From: an uncultured Treponema sp. | Lineage (GTDB): Bacteria; Spirochaetota; Spirochaetia; Treponematales; Treponemataceae | Direction: 5' to 3' | Assembly (NCBI GenBank): GCA_946615905.1 | Contig: CAMOIE010000004.1 | Span: 62,001 to 126,000 of the forward strand | DNA length: 64,000 nucleotides | Shown: positions 37,401-45,790 of the stretch, piece by piece | Layout of the letters: every line of letters starts with the position of its first letter | Numbering within the stretch: position 1 is the stretch's first letter | Position numbers and translations under genes: made by a program | Notes under the pieces: generated by a model | Told to the model about the DNA's origin: nothing | What the model saw: only the letters and a program-made list of their open reading frames with translations | Database searches by the model: none

Positions 37401-39655
37401 ATATTTTTGAGAAAATTATCCTGATCTATTTTCTCCTTGATTTCTTGTCTAAAATCTTTGTACCTTATCTCTTCCGCTCTCATTTGTTTAAGATATGATT
37501 TTACATCCGAATGAGAGTCCAAAGATTGCAAAACAGCATTGCGCAAGTTGTCTCGATAGTGGTCAAGTTCAATACCCGCTGAAAGTTTTGCGGCAGCTTG
37601 CCGACTATCTGAAAAGAGAACAAGCTTTGCCTGCTGGGAATCTTTTCTAAGAATACTCATCAGACTGTCTGCAAAAAGCTGATTTACCTTTTGAACACCA
37701 GTACCGTGTCGATACAATGCAGTAAAGGAATTATCATCTGTCTGCTTTATCTTAAATCCACAGTGCGGACAGGTTGAGGGAAATTCGAGGTCATCGTTAG
37801 ACCATTTATAATACAAGTAACCACCATTTATGCCGATAAGAATTTTTCCTGTCTCTGTTTCATATTTGCATTCACCCCAATTCTTTTCATCAAAAATTTT
37901 CTCCCCAGATTCTTTTTTATATAGAATTGTTCTACGCTTGCTTAAATCCATCAAGGGCTTAGTATTGTTGAGAATTTTATCTTCCTCATAGCCAGAAAGG
38001 AATATTTCACCGCATTGGCGGCAAATTATTGCTTCAAGGATTTTGCCGCCACAGGCGCATCGATTTTTAGGAGTCGAATATAATTTTCCGAATTTCCTTA
38101 TATGTGAATTAAAATTTTGAATTTGATTGCAGGCTGAAGAAGAGCAAATCCAGATATTGTCAACATTGCGGGCAAAATAATGCGCTCGCATTGGCTGTCT
38201 AAAACTTCCATCATCATTTTTTGTAAGATTCACAAGAAATAAAGCAACTTCGGTCAAAACAAGCCTGTCATTTTCAGACGGAAAAAGATTATCTGCTATA
38301 AATGAAACTGTTTTTGCATTGGCATTATTTTCAGAATCAAAGATTATAGTTTTTAATTTTTCAATAACCTGTGTTTTCTTTACAAAATCAGATATAGAAG
38401 AGAATCCTCTTGATGATAAAATATCAGAAAATTTTGCTTCGGATGTTTTTGAAATGGGAGAAATACTTGCAAGTTCTCTAAAAATAGAAATCGGAAGTTC
38501 AATTTCTTCTTGCTCTATTTCTTCTTTCGAGTCAGAAATTATAGAAAATCGTTCAATTGGGCAGTTGAAAAAATCAGAGACAAACTCCTTGTTTTCTTTT
38601 GAATCAGGCAAAGAGGCGCTGGATGCCAAGAAACGAATCTGCGGAGAATCACTTTTTAGTCCAAGTCGCTCAAATAAAACCTTCAAAATATATGAGACCT
38701 CTGTTCCAGCAGTCCCGCGATATGTATGAAGCTCGTCAACTACCAGCGTAAATATGTGACTTTTGTCCTCTTCAAGCCATTTGCGAGTTTTTTCAAATAT
38801 AGAACTCTCCGTTTTTCTCATCGTCATTATATTCAGCATGCTGTAGTTTGTAATGAGTATGTCTGGCGGATTTTCTTGCATGTCGCAACGCAATATCATT
38901 TCCGCAGAATCAGGTTCTGTGCATGGAATTGAATATTGAAGCTGCTCTAATTCTGGTGGAGTGGGATTTCCTTTTAATTGTCTTTGCAGTTCACCCCATG
39001 CATCTTGATATTGGCGCAAATCTGAGTTTCTAGATTTTTTATTTTTGCCATCTGTTCTACCAGTATAGCGTCCAAATGTGATGCGATTTCCTTTGCAATT
39101 TTTATTAAGCCATTCTCTTACATCTTTATTATCAAGAGATTTTCTCAAACGCACCATTTGGTCTTCTGCCAAAGCATTTAGCGGATATAAAATAAGTGCC
39201 CTCATCGCTTTTGGGCGTAAATCTGGCGTTTGCCAGGTTTTAGCTTCTGAAACCAAACTTGAAATAAGAGGAATCATAAAACATTCGGTCTTTCCTGAAC
39301 CAGTTCCTGTTGTCGCTACGATATTTTTTTTTAGGATAAGACTGTCTTCAACCGCTTTTATCTGGTGCTTATATAATCTTCGTTTACTGCCATCATCATT
39401 TTTTAACAGTCCTAAATCTAAAAAATCCGAAATAGCTGTATCTATATGATTTCTATAACATAGATTTTCAAGAGTTTCGCAGCCATCATATTTTTTGACA
39501 AACTCAATTATAGGACTTTGCATTATTACTCCGTCCTGAGAATAAAGAGCACGACGTTCATTTTTATAATCATCATTTGGAAGCGGAATTCCAGAATCCA
39601 AATAGTTTAAGTAGTTATTCTTGAGTTTTCTTCCAATTTCAACAGGGTTCTCCAT
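34472..39655 (-). CDS. Druantia-like DruE: giant DEAD-box helicase with DUF1998
   Basis: A 1727-residue SF2 helicase. Walker A is VATTGTGSGKTECFMIPLIS, Walker B is VVDELHTYRGTAGTE, motif III is LASSASLPD and motif VI is QRVGRAGRRGSALSLALTV. Several Cys pairs would bind zinc (CACGGK..CRQCGE; CPHCGF; CSKCGT..CTFCCK; CKVCGY..CPIC). The C-terminal DUF1998/MZB module has CDSSCYDCLRDYYNQQNHSI. Size and order match DruE of Druantia anti-phage systems, where it is the only recognisable enzyme. It follows three unassigned genes with a 10-bp gap. The AT-rich composition supports acquisition. Other DUF1998 helicases (DISARM DrmA, Dpd) are shorter or have different neighbours. Confidence 0.8.
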   Translation of the reverse strand: MENPVEIGRKLKNNYLNYLDSGIPLPNDDYKNERRALYSQDGVIMQSPIIEFVKKYDGCETLENLCYRNHIDTAISDFLDLGLLKNDDGSKRRLYKHQIKAVEDSLILKKNIVATTGTGSGKTECFMIPLISSLVSEAKTWQTPDLRPKAMRALILYPLNALAEDQMVRLRKSLDNKDVREWLNKNCKGNRITFGRYTGRTDGKNKKSRNSDLRQYQDAWGELQRQLKGNPTPPELEQLQYSIPCTEPDSAEMILRCDMQENPPDILITNYSMLNIMTMRKTESSIFEKTRKWLEEDKSHIFTLVVDELHTYRGTAGTEVSYILKVLFERLGLKSDSPQIRFLASSASLPDSKENKEFVSDFFNCPIERFSIISDSKEEIEQEEIELPISIFRELASISPISKTSEAKFSDILSSRGFSSISDFVKKTQVIEKLKTIIFDSENNANAKTVSFIADNLFPSENDRLVLTEVALFLVNLTKNDDGSFRQPMRAHYFARNVDNIWICSSSACNQIQNFNSHIRKFGKLYSTPKNRCACGGKILEAIICRQCGEIFLSGYEEDKILNNTKPLMDLSKRRTILYKKESGEKIFDEKNWGECKYETETGKILIGINGGYLYYKWSNDDLEFPSTCPHCGFKIKQTDDNSFTALYRHGTGVQKVNQLFADSLMSILRKDSQQAKLVLFSDSRQAAAKLSAGIELDHYRDNLRNAVLQSLDSHSDVKSYLKQMRAEEIRYKDFRQEIKEKIDQDNFLKNIKQLIRNELDGDISQKEKSILDDYFNSGNVNLEQITDSVIKLLLKTGINPAGPYPSCQKFSDGNQEVSWTKCVDWTSFKFETNTEAKEDFANKIRSKCTVEILNTVFGSNRRTFENLALGYFKVSKLSTQIDQTVADSFVRILGESWRIYNKDEIPVDGLSLRLRKYNSVVNMEQMRGDRNKSPKLWGTVDALVNSSILQKSDDLRLTGQNLEFVKAKLGDKIIRCSKCGTIDLHSNQRVCTFCCKPITEQDHIILTKSMQENYYVQSSNLQELSRLHCEELTGQTNKSEAQIRQRYFMGLMNEKENKLTDEIDMLSVTTTMEAGVDIGSLTAVMMGNVPPQRFNYQQRVGRAGRRGSALSLALTVAKVNSHDQLHYNQPERMVAGIPSAPYIDLRSVEILKRFVIKEVLRKAFMTVELPQNNASVHGEFGTVVDWTDYKEDIANWINNNHPQIKSIIQYLRNVEKIDDETCAELFTFITEELISVIDEKLAQKEFIQTDLSERLAATGLLPMFGFPTQVRYLYESPVRKFPPEDVTDRPIDMALQTFTPGAQIVKDKKVLTSIGFIGYEPQKGSAQPKENDGLETFLENKVLNCKVCGYTTFVDKNKDTTSCPICKTVLNEFTDVATPTGFRTDFSSAPKDFNGRFDWNAETSETSIDSEKTKVALNRVNNSNLLIGNNKYPHEGIVNTLNTNSGKLFSLQKSKKYSGWYSPEDTPKYFELNPDITREVALISTKVTGVVEAAVEKQNRNICIVPDFNNLDAVQINEIKGAFLSWGTLIRKVVASYLDIETAELSINYFIRGEENGIRPAVYLIENLENGAGYTNHLGTVSDEEKRKIFIEPLLQGGYLYKQLADEKHSENCDSSCYDCLRDYYNQQNHSILNWRIGLDLAAISSDSDFIPSYQKSYWKKLVDDRVKSYNPEYTEELITIEINGSRRILTHPLWSKVYVESLLKKNGFPENMEKVFVTRFLQNLK

Positions 39656-39665
39656 TTCTGCACCT

Positions 39666-40589
39666 CTATATATACTTTATAGACTTTTTGGCGAAAATCC
39701 GCTCAATTTCTTTGACGGCTTCAATGCTTATATTCTTGAAAGGAACATCAGGGGTGGGAAGACAAAATTGCGTCTTTGCTATTTGCTCTGGGCTGAACAA
39801 TAAAAGAGCGCGGGTAAATAAAATCGGCAGTTCTGAATAATAATAGCACTTAAGTTCTTTCTTTCCTTTACTGTATTCAAATAAAGGTTTAGAAAAAGAA
39901 GTATTTGTAATACGAACATACAAGCGAGCTAAGTTCAATGCGTCTGGATTCTCATCATAATCAGGAATTTTGTGGACATCATTCTTCTCATCCAATAAAA
40001 ATGGCGAATACCAGACAACATCATCAGTTTTGTAAATTCCTGTTTGAGATACAGCATCCATGCACTTTTTATAAGAATAGTCATAAAGATTCATATAGAA
40101 ATTGAAATTCTTTAATTCTATGTCAGCTAATTGAAAATATGCTATCTGAACTCGTATTGATGGATAAGATTTTAGAAAACCATACGCATCAAAAACTTTA
40201 CAAGTTTCTCCATTTGGATTGTCGTTAAAATCTGGCTCATTCAATGAATATTTTGAAAACCAGGGATATTTTTTTGTGAGGTGAAGTGCCTCTTCACAAT
40301 TGATTTTTAAATTCTCATTCATGCAATACCGCAAGACATTATTTTTTTCTTGCTTGCAAACTTCGATTGTTCCATTGCGCAAAAGGGGAACAAATATTTT
40401 ATATTCAGGATAATTGCCAAAGAACTTTTTCTTGTCATCAGAAAGAGACTCTACAATATTGATGCATGCTTTATGAATTCTTGACCATGAAGCACACCCT
40501 TGCTCATAAAGCCAAGGACAGAGTTTTTTTTGAGAACTTCTTATTGTTTCTATTTCTTCAAGAGAAATTGTATAGATATCAGTACTCAA
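39666..40589 (-). CDS. Druantia-like operon protein, 307 residues, unknown
   Basis: No family is recognised. The protein is soluble and rich in Tyr, Phe and Lys, with conserved-looking segments KLCPWLYEQGCASWSRIHKA near the N-terminus and YYYSELPILFTRALLLFSPE near the C-terminus. Its position just before the DruE-like gene and its size (DruD of type I systems is about 340 residues) suggest a DruD-like role; this is positional inference. Its first 11 bases overlap the end of the upstream gene, so the two are translationally coupled. Confidence 0.6.
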   Translation of the reverse strand: MSTDIYTISLEEIETIRSSQKKLCPWLYEQGCASWSRIHKACINIVESLSDDKKKFFGNYPEYKIFVPLLRNGTIEVCKQEKNNVLRYCMNENLKINCEEALHLTKKYPWFSKYSLNEPDFNDNPNGETCKVFDAYGFLKSYPSIRVQIAYFQLADIELKNFNFYMNLYDYSYKKCMDAVSQTGIYKTDDVVWYSPFLLDEKNDVHKIPDYDENPDALNLARLYVRITNTSFSKPLFEYSKGKKELKCYYYSELPILFTRALLLFSPEQIAKTQFCLPTPDVPFKNISIEAVKEIERIFAKKSIKYI

Positions 40590-42537
40590 AATATGCCCTC
40601 AATTCATTTGTGTCTGCCAATCGCGGTCTATCTGATTTCAATTCAGAACTTTTAAAGTAGCACGGATTTTCTGTCACTGGGTCAATATCAAAATCAACTG
40701 GCAATGTTGCAATATCATCAATATTTGAAGGATTTCCTAGCGTTCCCCAATTCTTGAAATATGCAGGATTTAATTTCAAACCTAGGGAATTCTCCCCTGA
40801 TGAAGGAAGCAAAGTTGCAAAAATTGTAAGATTACTAGGAAACGGAATCGCATACCCTTGCAGGACTGGCTCGCAACCATTTATAAGATTCAGTAAAGGT
40901 CTTAACCCGCACTCTGGCTGTGTAATATTCAGACCATCAAGAATAAGGATGTAATTCTTTTCAGGATTTTTATCTGCTTCTTTAAAAGGAACAAGAAGAC
41001 CATGATTGCAAAAATCTTCATAATGAAGCCAATCATGTTCTACATGAATTGTATAGACCTCCGCATTTCTCACGGCTTTTGCAAAAAGAAATCCCCATGC
41101 TACGCAAGGTACAAAACAAGCCTTAAAATTTAAGTAATGTCTTGCGCTTGTTACAAGTGCTAAAGGAGAATCTTCCAAAACTCCTAAATTTCGCAATAAA
41201 ACACTTTTTGCAGATTCCTCTGTTTTCTCTTGTAATTCAGTAAAACAAACACCTTCATCGGGGAAATATGCTGGAATTATTTTATTTGTTGCATCCTCGT
41301 CTTTTTCAATTTTACTGGTATGATTTACCTGTGCTGTATTCAATGATGGAAGAGCAACGGACAGAGTTGCAAGCACGGTGTCATAGTTATTGTTCAAAAT
41401 ATCGAGTTGCTTTTGTTTTTCTGCAAGTTCTTTTTCAAGATTCGCCGTTTCTTTCTTAATGCGTTCATTAACTGCATCCGATTTTTCTTTGTACTCAGCT
41501 TTTAGGGAATTAATTTTCTTTTGCAATTCATCTTGTTGTTTTTTCTGATTTTCAAGAATAGACTTATTATTCAGAATTTCATCCGATGCATTTTCAAGGA
41601 GTTCTTTGTTTATACGTTCTTCTACTTCTTTTTCAATTATATCAATGTTATCAACAAATTGACTGAAATATCCCTTATGTGTACAAACCAATTCTACTAA
41701 GTTTTGAATATCAAGTTCAATAGCATCTGCTTTTGACTTTATTCTTTCCAAGCGAGTTAAATCCAAGTCATCTTCTTGGCTTTGTGCTTCAGGAAAACTG
41801 CAGATACTAGATATCGCTTGCTTGTTTACACCGATCGAATTACTAAACTTTTTTGAGAACCAATCCGCAAGTTGCTGGTCAGTCATAAAATCTATCATTG
41901 ATTTTCGTTCAAGTGTATTGCCTTTTAAATTTATCAAGGCGTACCTTTTGTTTTTATTGAATACCATATTTTCAGAAGGAATAAAAAAATGTTGAACTTC
42001 TTTGCCATAGTTTGATTCAATAGTATCTGTTGCCGCCGTGTATTTGAATATGCCGATTGCATCATTTGTATTTTCATCATAGAGCAAAAAATTCGTATTT
42101 ATCTTTTCAAAAAGATTTTCTTTGTCTAGTGTGTTATTCAATTCTGCTGGTGAGATATACTTATTTGCTATTATTTTTGGGACTTTTCCATTGTAGGGAA
42201 CCATTTGAATTAAATTGACACCTTTGGGTCTGAAATCATAATCAATAATGAAATCTGTCTGGTTAAATACGCGAGTCTCCTTTTCCAGACCTTTTTTTAT
42301 TGCAAACTCTACAAATTGCATAGCATTAAACGGAGAGTTAAATTCCGCATAATAGCCAGGGGCAAAAACAAATCCTTCTGGTGGACAAAATTGTTTAGCA
42401 TCACTTGCAGAAAGTTTTTCATAACTGCCATTTTCTTCATTCCGTTTAGCAACGATTTTTATTAGAGCATTGTCACCCTTGTTAACATCACTTGCTTTTA
42501 TTCTGTCGGATACAAAACCTAAAAATCTTTCACTCAT
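40579..42537 (-). CDS. Druantia-like operon protein with coiled coil and degenerate AAA-like domain
   Basis: A 652-residue protein. After an N-terminal beta-rich part there is a coiled coil at about residues 290-400 (KKQQDELQKKINSLKAEYKE). The C-terminal ~220 residues resemble the AAA+ core of McrB-like GTPases: NYILILDGLNITQPECGLRP sits where Walker B (DEIN) would be, and NLTIFATLLPSSGE looks like sensor 1. The acidic Glu is replaced (DGLN) and no GxxxxGK loop precedes it, so nucleotide hydrolysis is unlikely. Position and length are like DruC (about 630 residues). It overlaps its upstream neighbour by four bases. Confidence 0.6.
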   Translation of the reverse strand: MSERFLGFVSDRIKASDVNKGDNALIKIVAKRNEENGSYEKLSASDAKQFCPPEGFVFAPGYYAEFNSPFNAMQFVEFAIKKGLEKETRVFNQTDFIIDYDFRPKGVNLIQMVPYNGKVPKIIANKYISPAELNNTLDKENLFEKINTNFLLYDENTNDAIGIFKYTAATDTIESNYGKEVQHFFIPSENMVFNKNKRYALINLKGNTLERKSMIDFMTDQQLADWFSKKFSNSIGVNKQAISSICSFPEAQSQEDDLDLTRLERIKSKADAIELDIQNLVELVCTHKGYFSQFVDNIDIIEKEVEERINKELLENASDEILNNKSILENQKKQQDELQKKINSLKAEYKEKSDAVNERIKKETANLEKELAEKQKQLDILNNNYDTVLATLSVALPSLNTAQVNHTSKIEKDEDATNKIIPAYFPDEGVCFTELQEKTEESAKSVLLRNLGVLEDSPLALVTSARHYLNFKACFVPCVAWGFLFAKAVRNAEVYTIHVEHDWLHYEDFCNHGLLVPFKEADKNPEKNYILILDGLNITQPECGLRPLLNLINGCEPVLQGYAIPFPSNLTIFATLLPSSGENSLGLKLNPAYFKNWGTLGNPSNIDDIATLPVDFDIDPVTENPCYFKSSELKSDRPRLADTNELRAYFEY

Positions 42538-44075
42538 TTTGTCAGCCTCATTATATTTTTATTTAAGAATCTATTTTCAAACCGATTGATTTGTTTAATA
42601 AAATTGCGTCCTGAAGACTTTACACCTAAATCATCCACTCCATTTTGAATTGGTGTAAAATCAAAATTTGTACAAAATCCGTTGATAATATTTGAGGAAT
42701 CTTCTTCTGTCTGTGCAGGTGAAACAGAGTATGGCTGAAATGACCATCCAGAAATATCATAGTTTGCAGACTTTACTCTTTCAGGTCTGTCTATTTTGAA
42801 TTTTACAGGAATATAATCTGGAAGTTTCAATGTGTAAGTTCCATCATTGCTTTTAAGCAAATTTTTAATTTCCTCAAGATAGATTCTATTTCCATTTATC
42901 TCTACTTCTACAGCATTTATAAATGCCTTCGATTGTTCTTCTGAAAATTCAATAACAGGGAGAGCAAAATCGTAATAATGTCCTTTTCTGTTTTTCAGAC
43001 CACCTAAAAATTTGATTGGTGCTTTTACTTCTTGAATTTTTAAATTGAGTAATGAACAAAGTTCTTTAGTTGTTTTGCAAATATATGCATATAAATTTAC
43101 ACCATCGCTTGGTTGATGAATTTTTCTTATAGTGAATTTATCAATTGGCAATTCTTTTTCTGTTAATAAAACTATTTCACAGCCCAGGTCAATCGGTTCA
43201 TTGCAAAGCTCATACAATCCGCTTTCATCATATTCTTTAAAATACAATAAATTTGAATTTGAGTATAAAAACGACTCTATCAACTTTTTATCGACTATAT
43301 TTTCGCCTGTTGCTTTATCATAAATATATATTTCATTTTCATTGATTTCTAATACGACATTGAATTTTTCTCGTATTGATTTAGAAGAATGAGAACTCTT
43401 CGTTCTTGTAATTATTTCATTATATGAGCGACCATCCCAAATGCAGTAAAAATTCCAAACTGTTCTGCGATAGGACTCTTTGACGAAACGAGAAAAAAAC
43501 ATCTCGCAAAACACTTTATATGAAATTTGAAGTTGATTAGGTAACAATCCTCTCCGAATAAAAGTATCTGCATATCTTAAGAGTTGTGTATTCGGAATTT
43601 CATGTGCTTTCACAGGATATTGAACATACTTTCCAGTACCGGAATGGTCTTCCGGTATTTCAAGATTCCTTTTATATGAAGCAAACAATTTTTTTACTGC
43701 AGTCCACAATTCAATTTGATTGCCTTTGAAATATGAATTCATTATTTCCGCAGGATATTCACAGTTTTTGTATTGCGGATAATTATCTCTTATTTTTTGA
43801 TAATACCCATCTGTACCAGAAGCGGTAACAGACTCAACATCTCCCGCAATTTTTACTTGGAAAGCTGCAATTGCCAATGCTTCTTTAGGATTCCTGAAAT
43901 ACAGTTCTTGGTGTTGCAGTCTGTTTATAAGTTCATTTTCATCAATATTTGCTGTTTCTGCACAAGAAGAAAATGTATAGTCATCAATGGAAAGTTTGAA
44001 TTCCATATTTTCTGCATAATTCGAGAGAAAATAGCCTAATACAGACTGTCCAAATTCTTCAATAGTCATGCTCAT
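42534..44075 (-). CDS. Druantia-like operon protein, 513 residues, unknown
   Basis: This is the first gene of the defence operon. No domain is recognised. The N-terminal 150 residues are helical (TIEEFGQSVLGYFLSNYAEN), and the remainder alternates short beta strands with Tyr-rich segments. Length and place resemble DruB (about 546 residues). No DUF4338 (DruA) gene precedes it within the insert. A second in-frame ATG lies two codons downstream. The AT content is among the highest in the window. Confidence 0.6.
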   Translation of the reverse strand: MSMTIEEFGQSVLGYFLSNYAENMEFKLSIDDYTFSSCAETANIDENELINRLQHQELYFRNPKEALAIAAFQVKIAGDVESVTASGTDGYYQKIRDNYPQYKNCEYPAEIMNSYFKGNQIELWTAVKKLFASYKRNLEIPEDHSGTGKYVQYPVKAHEIPNTQLLRYADTFIRRGLLPNQLQISYKVFCEMFFSRFVKESYRRTVWNFYCIWDGRSYNEIITRTKSSHSSKSIREKFNVVLEINENEIYIYDKATGENIVDKKLIESFLYSNSNLLYFKEYDESGLYELCNEPIDLGCEIVLLTEKELPIDKFTIRKIHQPSDGVNLYAYICKTTKELCSLLNLKIQEVKAPIKFLGGLKNRKGHYYDFALPVIEFSEEQSKAFINAVEVEINGNRIYLEEIKNLLKSNDGTYTLKLPDYIPVKFKIDRPERVKSANYDISGWSFQPYSVSPAQTEEDSSNIINGFCTNFDFTPIQNGVDDLGVKSSGRNFIKQINRFENRFLNKNIMRLTK

Positions 44076-44141
44076 TATTTTTCTACCAATACATTATTTC
44101 GTATCAAAACTTTCTAATTCTTATATCAAGTATCTATGCAT

Positions 44142-44171
44142 ATTATATCATTCTTTTTTGCATTTGTGTAA
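44142..44171 (-). promoter_or_regulatory. Probable promoter of the defence operon
   Basis: On the minus strand TTACAC (44166-44171), an 18-bp spacer and a perfect TATAAT (44142-44147), leaving a leader of about 60 bases. The flanking DNA is very AT-rich, so other start points are possible. Confidence 0.5.
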
Positions 44172-44381
44172 AAAACATATCCCTTTACAAATCTTATTGC
44201 ACATATAAGAACAGTTGTTTAAGCGACATTAACCACATGAATTGCTTCACTCCAACATTGCAAATTTTATCTTTCCACCTTATACTCGATCTCAGAGGTA
44301 TGAAGCGTTTCGGACGTTTGGCATGGGGCTGAATTTTTTCAGCATCAGTGCGTCTGCCCAAACATAAAGGGGGTTTGCAAT

Positions 44382-44725
44382 ATGTCAAAAAGCAAAGAAT
44401 TTTGGTCACTTATGACCACTGTCCTCGCAATGCTCAAAGACGGCAAAACTGACGAAGCTATTGAATTGCTTCAAAGCAAGATTCCTGAAACTTCAAAAAA
44501 AAGGATTAGGCAAGCAAAAACTCGTATATGCTTTATTCCGAGTCTGACAGCCAAGAGGATGTAGAAATCTTCGAAAAAGCATTGGACGAATGCCTCAAAT
44601 ACGGGAAAATCATGGTTGTCTGCCCCTATTGCGGAACAAAACTATTCAAAGATTCTGTTACAAACAGTTTTAATATTCGTTGTCATACCGATGGCTGCTT
44701 TTCTTATGCGGTGCGGGGGTTATAA
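44382..44725 (+). pseudogene. Decayed zinc-ribbon protein gene
   Basis: A start with a strong GGGGG site encodes MSKSKEFWSLMTTVLAMLKD and continues to PETSKK. The sense then shifts twice: KQKLVYAL in a second frame, and SESDSQEDVEIFEKALDECL in a third. It ends with a zinc ribbon, CPYCGTKLF followed by Cys and Cys (IRCHTDGCFSYAVRGL). Shifts fall at a run of eight A (44495-44502) and near 44533. Joined, this would be a protein of about 110 residues. Two indels argue for a pseudogene over programmed shifting. Confidence 0.6.
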
Positions 44726-44729
44726 TAAA

Positions 44730-45377
44730 CTAAGCTTTTGCCGCTTCTATCGCCTCAATTATCCCTTCAGCATCACAACAATACAAATCTGCTCCGCTGA
44801 AAGGATTCATCTCTACGAGGAACAGTTTACTTTCGCTTTCGCACACATCAATTATATATGCCGCATCATACTCTTGTTTGATATCAGCAATGTTTTGTGC
44901 AAACTGCCATGCGTCCGAGTTTCCGACGACTGCCACGCCTTTTCTGCCGTCCGCTTTGTATTCGCATCCGGTGACGATTCTGTCTGCCACACAGACAAAG
45001 CGCCATTCTTTTTCGATAGCCTTGTATTCGCTTAGAACAATCGGAAGATTCATGTTGTAATGATAAAAGCCATAGTCAAAGTGTGCGGGAGTAAGATTTT
45101 GGACATCAAGAATCCGTCCGCTAAATTCTTTGAGAGGGCTGTTCGGGCGGGCAAAGATTTTTCCATGAGAATATGAAATCCGTTCCAAGATTTTAGGATT
45201 GTTAGTGACTTCCGCAATTGTCGTAAAAATTGGATTTTTATTCAGGAGAAAATCTTTATAATGCTCAAAAATGTATGAATACGAAAATCCGACTTCATCA
45301 CAGAACGCACCGGGACAAAAATCTAGCTCCCGCCGGATTCTGACGGCAAACGCATCGTTTTCAATCAACCATGTCAT
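44730..45377 (-). CDS. ATP-grasp domain protein (R2K-clade type)
   Basis: A 215-residue protein whose C-terminal half shows ATP-grasp features: YKAIEKEWRFVCVADRIVTG, then a helix, then FLVEMNPFSGADLYCC, where Glu and Asn bind magnesium. The short N-terminal part (FEHYKDFLLNKNPIFTTIAE) fits the compact R2K clade (DUF4343), which is common in phages and conflict-related loci and is thought to ligate peptides or modify proteins. The substrate is unknown. It follows a small acidic membrane-protein gene by 3 bp, so the two form a pair. It converges with the decayed zinc-ribbon gene. Confidence 0.7.
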   Translation of the reverse strand: MTWLIENDAFAVRIRRELDFCPGAFCDEVGFSYSYIFEHYKDFLLNKNPIFTTIAEVTNNPKILERISYSHGKIFARPNSPLKEFSGRILDVQNLTPAHFDYGFYHYNMNLPIVLSEYKAIEKEWRFVCVADRIVTGCEYKADGRKGVAVVGNSDAWQFAQNIADIKQEYDAAYIIDVCESESKLFLVEMNPFSGADLYCCDAEGIIEAIEAAKA

Positions 45378-45380
45378 ATT

Positions 45381-45674
45381 TTACCAGTTCTCCTCATCTT
45401 CCGCATCCCAATACCTTGCGTCATCCCCATCATCAAAATCATCCACATCGCTAGCGTCGATGTCGCCTTCCATCGCAAGAAGATAGGCTTCGCGGGCGGT
45501 TTCGTCTGCTATGTTGAGGTCGCCTGAGTCGTCTTCATAGGGTGTGGGAATTTCGCCGCCGTAGTAATCTCGCTTGATGTTTGGCGAAAAATGATGAAAG
45601 TGTTGACTTCCGCCAGAAGAAAAAATCACACCGATTATGACAGCGACAATTATAAGGAAAATACAGAAAATCAT
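45381..45674 (-). CDS. Small membrane protein with acidic tail
   Basis: A 97-residue protein with one N-terminal membrane helix (MIFCIFLIIVAVIIGVIFSS). The remainder is strongly acidic (SDVDDFDDGDDARYW, ending DAEDEENW), probably cytoplasmic and disordered. No family is recognised. GGGAG lies before the ATG. It is coupled to the ATP-grasp gene by a 3-bp gap, which makes its acidic tail a possible substrate of that enzyme; this is speculation from neighbourhood only. Confidence 0.6.
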   Translation of the reverse strand: MIFCIFLIIVAVIIGVIFSSGGSQHFHHFSPNIKRDYYGGEIPTPYEDDSGDLNIADETAREAYLLAMEGDIDASDVDDFDDGDDARYWDAEDEENW

Positions 45675-45790
45675 CTGACGAACACTCCCGCAATTTCTTT
45701 AGGAAAAATATAATATAGAAACAATCGTTTTTTCTACCTCTTTTCAACTCATTAGCCCATGTAAAAATGCCGGCGATTCAATCCCCGTTC

